Shown here one piece after another: positions 6,197 to 8,737 of a DNA stretch of 8,737 nucleotides. The stretch's first letter is position 1, and each line of letters opens with the position of its first letter. The notes under the pieces are model-generated. The model did not search any database and was not told where the DNA came from. It saw only the letters and a program-made list of their open reading frames with translations. This stretch comes from Clostridia bacterium (lineage in GTDB: Bacteria; Bacillota; Clostridia; Christensenellales; Aristaeellaceae): contig JAFZLE010000318.1 in NCBI GenBank assembly GCA_017551645.1, positions 1 to 8,737 of the forward strand, in the 5' to 3' direction. Made by a program: the position numbers and the translations under genes.

Positions 6197-6766
6197 TTAT
6201 TCCCTCCGCTGACGCCTTTCCAGCGCGCCTTGCGCCGCAAAGTATTCTTCCCTGGTGAGCAGGCATTTGTCTATTGTCTTATGGGCGCCGTCCCAGGGAC
6301 GTACCCTTTCTATAGTGTCACGGTAGCGGAAGCCGAACTTCTCCGCCAGCGCTTTGGAGCGCAGGTTTTCCCGGTAATAACCGTAGGTCATATCCTCAGC
6401 GCCCAGCGTTTCGAACGCCAGCTCCAGCAGCAGCGCCACTATCTCTTTTCCGTAGCCCCTGCCCTGCCAGGAGGTGCCCACGCAGATGCCGCACTCCTCG
6501 AAATGCCCCTTTTCGTACTCGTTTACGGCGCACAGCCCTATCGCCTCGTCCGTGTCCTTAAGGGCTACGAACCAGGCGAGATGCTCCTTTTGGAACTGTA
6601 TGCTCCTTTCGCACCTGGCAACGGCTTCTTCCTGCGTATGCGTGGGCGCGAAAAGCATCCATTTGTACACTTCCTCGTCGCCCCAGACGTTTTTGAGCAT
6701 GGACTCCCAGTCTTCCGCCCGCGCCTTGCGCAGCACTATGTGCTTCCCTATCAGCGTCTCGTACAT
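6197..6766 (-). CDS. GNAT family N-acetyltransferase (RimJ/RimL-like)
   Basis: This 189-residue cytoplasmic acetyltransferase resembles the RimJ/RimL (Acetyltransf_3) branch. Typical features are the opening LIGKHIVLRKARAEDWESM, the substrate-side strand WFVALKDTDEAIGLCAVN at 65-82, the acetyl-CoA loop QGRGYG at 101-106, and NLRSKALAEKFGF at 134-146. Members acetylate ribosomal-protein N-termini, antibiotics or small amines; the substrate here cannot be told. The ATG at 6766 follows AGGTGAG at six bases. It is the first of a pair of GNAT genes and abuts the tandem GNAT gene. No convincing promoter lies in the 28 bases between it and the yajC-side hairpin, so it may be transcribed by read-through. 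Base composition and codons (CGC, CGG, ATA) match the rest of the window, unlike its partner. Confidence 0.92.
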   Translation of the reverse strand: MYETLIGKHIVLRKARAEDWESMLKNVWGDEEVYKWMLFAPTHTQEEAVARCERSIQFQKEHLAWFVALKDTDEAIGLCAVNEYEKGHFEECGICVGTSWQGRGYGKEIVALLLELAFETLGAEDMTYGYYRENLRSKALAEKFGFRYRDTIERVRPWDGAHKTIDKCLLTREEYFAAQGALERRQRRE

Positions 6767-6783
6767 AACGCGCTCACCTCTTC

Positions 6784-6826
6784 AAAATACAATACAGCCG
6801 GGACAGGCGTTGGACCTTCCCGGCTG
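6784..6826 (-). terminator. Probable terminator or attenuating hairpin after yajC
   Basis: CAGCCGGGA (6795-6803 on the plus strand) and TCCCGGCTG (6818-6826) form a 9-bp stem with a 14-base loop that can close further through AGG/CCT. On the minus strand the stem is followed by TATTGTATTTTG, a broken T tract. It lies 19 bases after the yajC stop and 28 before the GNAT start, so it probably terminates most transcripts and lets some through. Confidence 0.7.
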
Positions 6827-6845
6827 CACGTAAAGATACCCGGTT

Positions 6846-7217
6846 TTAGATCTCGGGAGACTTGTCGTTCTCCAGGGGCGCGTCCTCAACGGACTTGATC
6901 GCCCAGCGGGCCATGTTCATCACAGTCTTCTGCGCGCCCACGGCTATGATCACCTGGTCGTCCTTAACGCCGGTCACGGTGCCGTAAATGCCGCCGATGG
7001 TACATACCCTGTCGCCCACTTTAAGGGCGTCCAGCATGGCCTTGACCGCCTTTTCCTTCTTCTTCTGGGGGCGGATCATCAAAAAGTACATCACGCCGAA
7101 CATTATCACCAGGAAGCCGATGGAAAATATCATGCTCATACCGCTGCCCGCGGCCGCTTCGTCGGTGGTTCCCGCGCTGGAATCCAGCAGATTAAAAAGC
7201 CTGAACAGATCGCTCAT
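6846..7217 (-). CDS. yajC: Preprotein translocase subunit YajC
   Basis: YajC is a small single-span membrane protein that associates with SecDF and the SecYEG translocon; its loss is usually tolerated. The 123 residues show one membrane segment at about 28-47 (FSIGFLVIMFGVMYFLMI), the hallmark RPQKKKEK at 49-56, and the cytoplasmic domain motif LKVGDRVCTIGGIYGTVTGV at 65-84. The N-terminal 27 residues before the membrane segment are Ser/Gly/Ala/Asp-rich. The C-terminal tail is acidic and slightly longer than in the shortest homologues. AGAGGAG lies seven bases upstream of the ATG and fixes the start. The usual neighbours tgt, queA or secD are absent here. The gene appears to be a unit of its own, with a promoter upstream and a hairpin downstream. 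Confidence 0.96.
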   Translation of the reverse strand: MSDLFRLFNLLDSSAGTTDEAAAGSGMSMIFSIGFLVIMFGVMYFLMIRPQKKKEKAVKAMLDALKVGDRVCTIGGIYGTVTGVKDDQVIIAVGAQKTVMNMARWAIKSVEDAPLENDKSPEI

Positions 7218-7277
7218 TGTGTCGCTCCTCTTTAAAGAAAATAGCGTTTCCGCTTTTCGCGGATGCTCACTTTATCC

Positions 7278-7306
7278 ATTTTACCATAAGTTCCGCAAAA
7301 TCACAA
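7278..7306 (-). promoter_or_regulatory. yajC promoter with extended -10
   Basis: On the minus strand TTGTGA (7301-7306), a 17-base spacer and TAAAAT (7278-7283) preceded by TGG form an extended -10 promoter. The start should be near 7271, leaving a leader of about 54 bases. That leader holds a small 5-bp hairpin (7249-7263, TCCGC/GCGGA) and the ribosome binding site. Confidence 0.78.
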
Positions 7307-7314
7307 CACCCGGG

Positions 7315-7338
7315 CGGCAAATTCGGGGGATTTTGCCG
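7315..7338 (-). terminator. Weak hairpin downstream of the DUF3784-like gene
   Basis: CGGCAAA and TTTGCCG form a 7-bp stem around a 10-base loop, about 50 bases past the stop of the small membrane-protein gene and just upstream of the yajC -35 element. No T tract follows on the minus strand, so termination is uncertain. It could equally be a Rho-independent remnant or a protein site. The rest of 7218-7389 holds only the yajC promoter and leader. Confidence 0.35.
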
Positions 7339-7389
7339 GGAATTTACGTTCGCCGGCGGACAGGGCGCGCAGGATAAGTACCGCGCGGC

Positions 7390-7704
7390 TCATCTGTTGT
7401 ACTTTCTGCCCGCCCTGACGAGCATGGCGAGCCCCGCCGCAAAGCCCGCGGCGAAACTCACGAAACTGTATGCAGACTCCGTAAAGCCCAGAAGCGCCGC
7501 GGAGATCACCGCGCCCGCGCCGATCGCCATAAGCCCTGTGCCTGACAGTTTGCAAAAAGCCGGCCTGTCTTCGGGCGACACCTTATTTGTATGGTAATCG
7601 TGCAGCAGCGTGATCTTCTCTTTTTTCCACACCAGCCAGCCCAGCCGGGCGATGACGATGCCCACTCCTCCGGTCACCAGCACGCCTGCGATCTTCCCGA
7701 ACAT
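7390..7704 (-). CDS. Small membrane protein, DUF3784-like
   Basis: This 104-residue protein of unknown function has three predicted membrane segments, at about 4-26, 54-73 and 76-96. Between the first and second is a short cytoplasmic or external loop with LLHDYHTNKVSPEDRPAFCK (33-52), which resembles the conserved loop of DUF3784 proteins common in clostridia. I recognise the family by this loop only and cannot confirm it. GGGGAGG five bases before the ATG fixes the start. The gene lies 57 bases downstream of rpmF with the rpmF terminator between, so it is either expressed by read-through or has a promoter hidden in that short stretch. The basic C-terminus (RAGRKYNR) suggests a cytoplasmic end. 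No functional link to its neighbours is evident. Confidence 0.8.
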   Translation of the reverse strand: MFGKIAGVLVTGGVGIVIARLGWLVWKKEKITLLHDYHTNKVSPEDRPAFCKLSGTGLMAIGAGAVISAALLGFTESAYSFVSFAAGFAAGLAMLVRAGRKYNR

Positions 7705-7733
7705 TCTGCCCTCCCCTAAAAAACCGCGGCATG

Positions 7734-7760
7734 AAAAAAAAAGAAGGCGGGCGCCTTCTT
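7734..7760 (-). terminator. Rho-independent terminator of yceD-rpmF
   Basis: AAGAAGGC (7741-7748) and GCCTTCTT (7753-7760) form a perfect 8-bp stem with a 4-base loop. On the minus strand it runs straight into nine T residues. It begins one base after the rpmF stop codon. A second T run (TTTTTT after GCCGCGG) follows before the next gene. Confidence 0.9.
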
Positions 7761-7761
7761 T

Positions 7762-7950
7762 TTATTTCTCCTCCGCTTCTACCTTGATGATCTCCTGACC
7801 GTCATAGTAGCCGCAGGCCTTGCACACTCTGTGGCTGAGCTTCATCTTGCCGCACTTGGGGCACTTTACGATGCCGGGCAAAGACAGCTTCCAGTTGGCG
7901 CGGCGGGAATTTCTTCTGGCCTTTGATACCTTTCCTTTGGGTGTCGCCAT
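7762..7950 (-). CDS. rpmF: 50S ribosomal protein L32 (zinc-ribbon form)
   Basis: L32 is a small structural protein of the large ribosomal subunit. The 62 residues open with [19 protein letters not shown], the family's basic N-terminus, and carry a zinc ribbon with Cys30-x2-Cys33 and Cys43-x2-Cys46 (KCPKCGK and VCKACGY). This is the four-cysteine, zinc-binding version. Organisms that also keep a cysteine-free copy use it under zinc limitation, but no second copy is visible here. The ATG follows AGGAGGT at seven bases, a near-perfect Shine-Dalgarno placed across the end of yceD. The two genes are 3 bases apart and form the widely conserved yceD-rpmF operon, closed by a strong terminator immediately after rpmF. 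Confidence 0.98.
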   Translation of the reverse strand: MATPKGKVSKARRNSRRANWKLSLPGIVKCPKCGKMKLSHRVCKACGYYDGQEIIKVEAEEK

Positions 7951-7953
7951 GGA

Positions 7954-8454
7954 TCACACCTCCTCGTTGTTATTGTGAAGTAATACGCTAAGCGCCTCCA
8001 GCGGGCGAGGTCCCCTCGCGCCTTCAAGGCAGCCGCACGGATCGGTATTGCGGTTTTTGCCGCACACGGGGCAGAGCCCCTTGCAGTCTTCCCTGCACAC
8101 GAAGCGCATGGGAAGCTCGCTTATGAGCGCCTCAAACGCCGCGCGGGATATGTCGGCCCGGTATCCTTCCAGGGGGTAGGTATCTTCCCCTTCCTCCCGG
8201 GCGAACACGCAGTCCACCGGCACGTCCATATCCAGATCCGTTGCCTCGAGGCAGAGGGAACAGTGTGCCTTCACCGTGACCCTCAGGCGGGAATTGACGC
8301 TGACCATGTCGGTCTCACCGGTCATCACTCCGGAAACGAGCGCGTTCTCAAAGCCCAGCGTCTCGCCCATGAAAAACGTGGGCTCGAACTCAAGGGGCAT
8401 CTCAAAGGGAATGCCCGCGCCGGGGTTCGACAGCGCTTTAGACACGTCCAACAT
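7954..8454 (-). CDS. yceD: YceD family protein (DUF177)
   Basis: This 166-residue member of the DUF177/YceD family is nearly always encoded just before rpmF. It is implicated in 23S rRNA accumulation or large-subunit assembly, mainly from plant and bacterial homologues; the mechanism is unclear. The sequence shows Cys65-x2-Cys68 (HCSLCLEA) and the C-terminal cysteine cluster Cys120, Cys124, Cys128, Cys131, Cys140 and Cys142 (CREDCKGLCPVCGKNRN then CGC), a likely metal site. Length is typical. The ATG at 8454 follows GGAGG by six bases. It is the first gene of the yceD-rpmF transcript, with a promoter 24-52 bases upstream. Confidence 0.95.
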   Translation of the reverse strand: MLDVSKALSNPGAGIPFEMPLEFEPTFFMGETLGFENALVSGVMTGETDMVSVNSRLRVTVKAHCSLCLEATDLDMDVPVDCVFAREEGEDTYPLEGYRADISRAAFEALISELPMRFVCREDCKGLCPVCGKNRNTDPCGCLEGARGPRPLEALSVLLHNNNEEV

Positions 8455-8477
8455 CCTTAGCCTCCATTAGCCTTTAT

Positions 8478-8506
8478 ATTGTAATGATTTCGTCATAAAA
8501 AGTAAA
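8478..8506 (-). promoter_or_regulatory. Promoter of the yceD-rpmF operon
   Basis: On the minus strand TTTACT (8501-8506), a 17-base spacer and TACAAT (8478-8483) form a reasonable sigma-A-type promoter. The start should be near 8471, giving a leader of about 17 bases that contains the GGAGG site. Confidence 0.7.
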
Positions 8507-8674
8507 GTTAAATAGTGGTTAATCCCCGGATTTTATGCCGTTTTTCCCCATTTTGGGATCATTTGCGCATGACTGCGGCATATCCGGCCCGCCCGCGGCG
8601 CAGTTTAAGAAGCGTTAAAAGTAAAAACACGCGCCTGTCCGTCCCGCTTACCGCACGTTTTTTGCCCCCTGATT
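8507..8674. other. Intergenic stretch between divergent promoters
   Basis: I see no gene here. A 61-codon open frame in the plus direction across this stretch has no ribosome binding site and overlaps the next promoter. The sequence has AT-rich and GC-rich patches and a short imperfect CCC/GGG hairpin near 8547-8557, but no convincing RNA element. Confidence 0.6.
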
Positions 8675-8703
8675 TTGAAAAACGCCCGGTTCTGTGCTAA
8701 AAT
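8675..8703 (+). promoter_or_regulatory. Promoter of a rightward gene beyond the window
   Basis: TTGAAA (8675-8680), a 17-base spacer and TAAAAT (8698-8703) form a good sigma-A-type promoter pointing right. The start should be near 8710. Confidence 0.75.
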
Positions 8704-8723
8704 CAGGCGACCGAGTGTTGTAC

Positions 8724-8728
8724 GGAGG
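8724..8728 (+). promoter_or_regulatory. Ribosome binding site of a gene starting past the right edge
   Basis: GGAGG is followed by nine bases (ATCTTATAA) up to the window end, so a start codon is expected at or just after position 8738. The product cannot be known from this window. Confidence 0.7.
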
Positions 8729-8737
8729 ATCTTATAA

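Noticed and set aside
5363..6898. A 511-codon plus-strand open frame running across the two GNAT genes and the end of yajC
   Set aside because: It is antisense to three well-supported genes, has no ribosome binding site and no recognisable domain, and is Phe/Arg/Val-rich as expected from a shadow frame.
7301..7555. An 84-codon minus-strand open frame overlapping the DUF3784-like gene and the yajC promoter
   Set aside because: It is in another frame of a gene with a good ribosome binding site and membrane segments, and it runs through a promoter.

Overview
The window looks like ordinary chromosomal DNA from a GC-rich clostridial Firmicute. The support is strong GGAGG-type ribosome binding sites, sigma-A-like promoters, a YceD-RpmF pair with a four-cysteine zinc-ribbon L32, a DUF3784-like small membrane protein, and GC content that hand counts of sample lines put at roughly 60-75% in most genes. 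The species cannot be named from the sequence alone. No phage, transposon, CRISPR or plasmid signature was seen, nor any tRNA or rRNA.

The left third (1-2710, minus strand) is a three-gene polar amino-acid ABC importer operon in the order binding protein, permease, ATPase. It is read leftward from a good promoter at 2605-2633. The ATPase runs off the left edge just after its LSGG signature. Two things stand out. The permease is twice the usual length because of an extra N-terminal membrane segment plus about 175 extracytoplasmic residues. The binding protein has a signal peptide without a canonical lipobox. A perfect 12-bp hairpin separates the binding-protein gene from the permease gene, a common way to keep binding protein in excess.

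The middle (2782-5231, plus strand) is a two-gene unit: a cytoplasmic family-2 glycoside hydrolase with both catalytic glutamates, then sfsA, a putative PD-(D/E)xK nuclease. It has its own promoter at 2782-2811. It converges on the next unit at a likely bidirectional terminator (5244-5297).

The right part (5333-8454) is on the minus strand. Read in the direction of transcription it holds yceD and rpmF with a promoter and a terminator, a small DUF3784-like membrane protein, yajC with its own extended -10 promoter and a terminator, then two back-to-back GNAT acetyltransferase genes. The second of these carries two GNAT domains and has clearly lower GC and different codons from its surroundings, suggesting later acquisition. 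The last 280 bases form a divergent promoter region. They serve yceD leftward and, to the right, a gene whose promoter and ribosome binding site lie in the window but whose coding sequence starts just beyond it.

No convincing undescribed system was found. The most original candidate is the importer with the enlarged permease and apparently non-lipidated binding protein.
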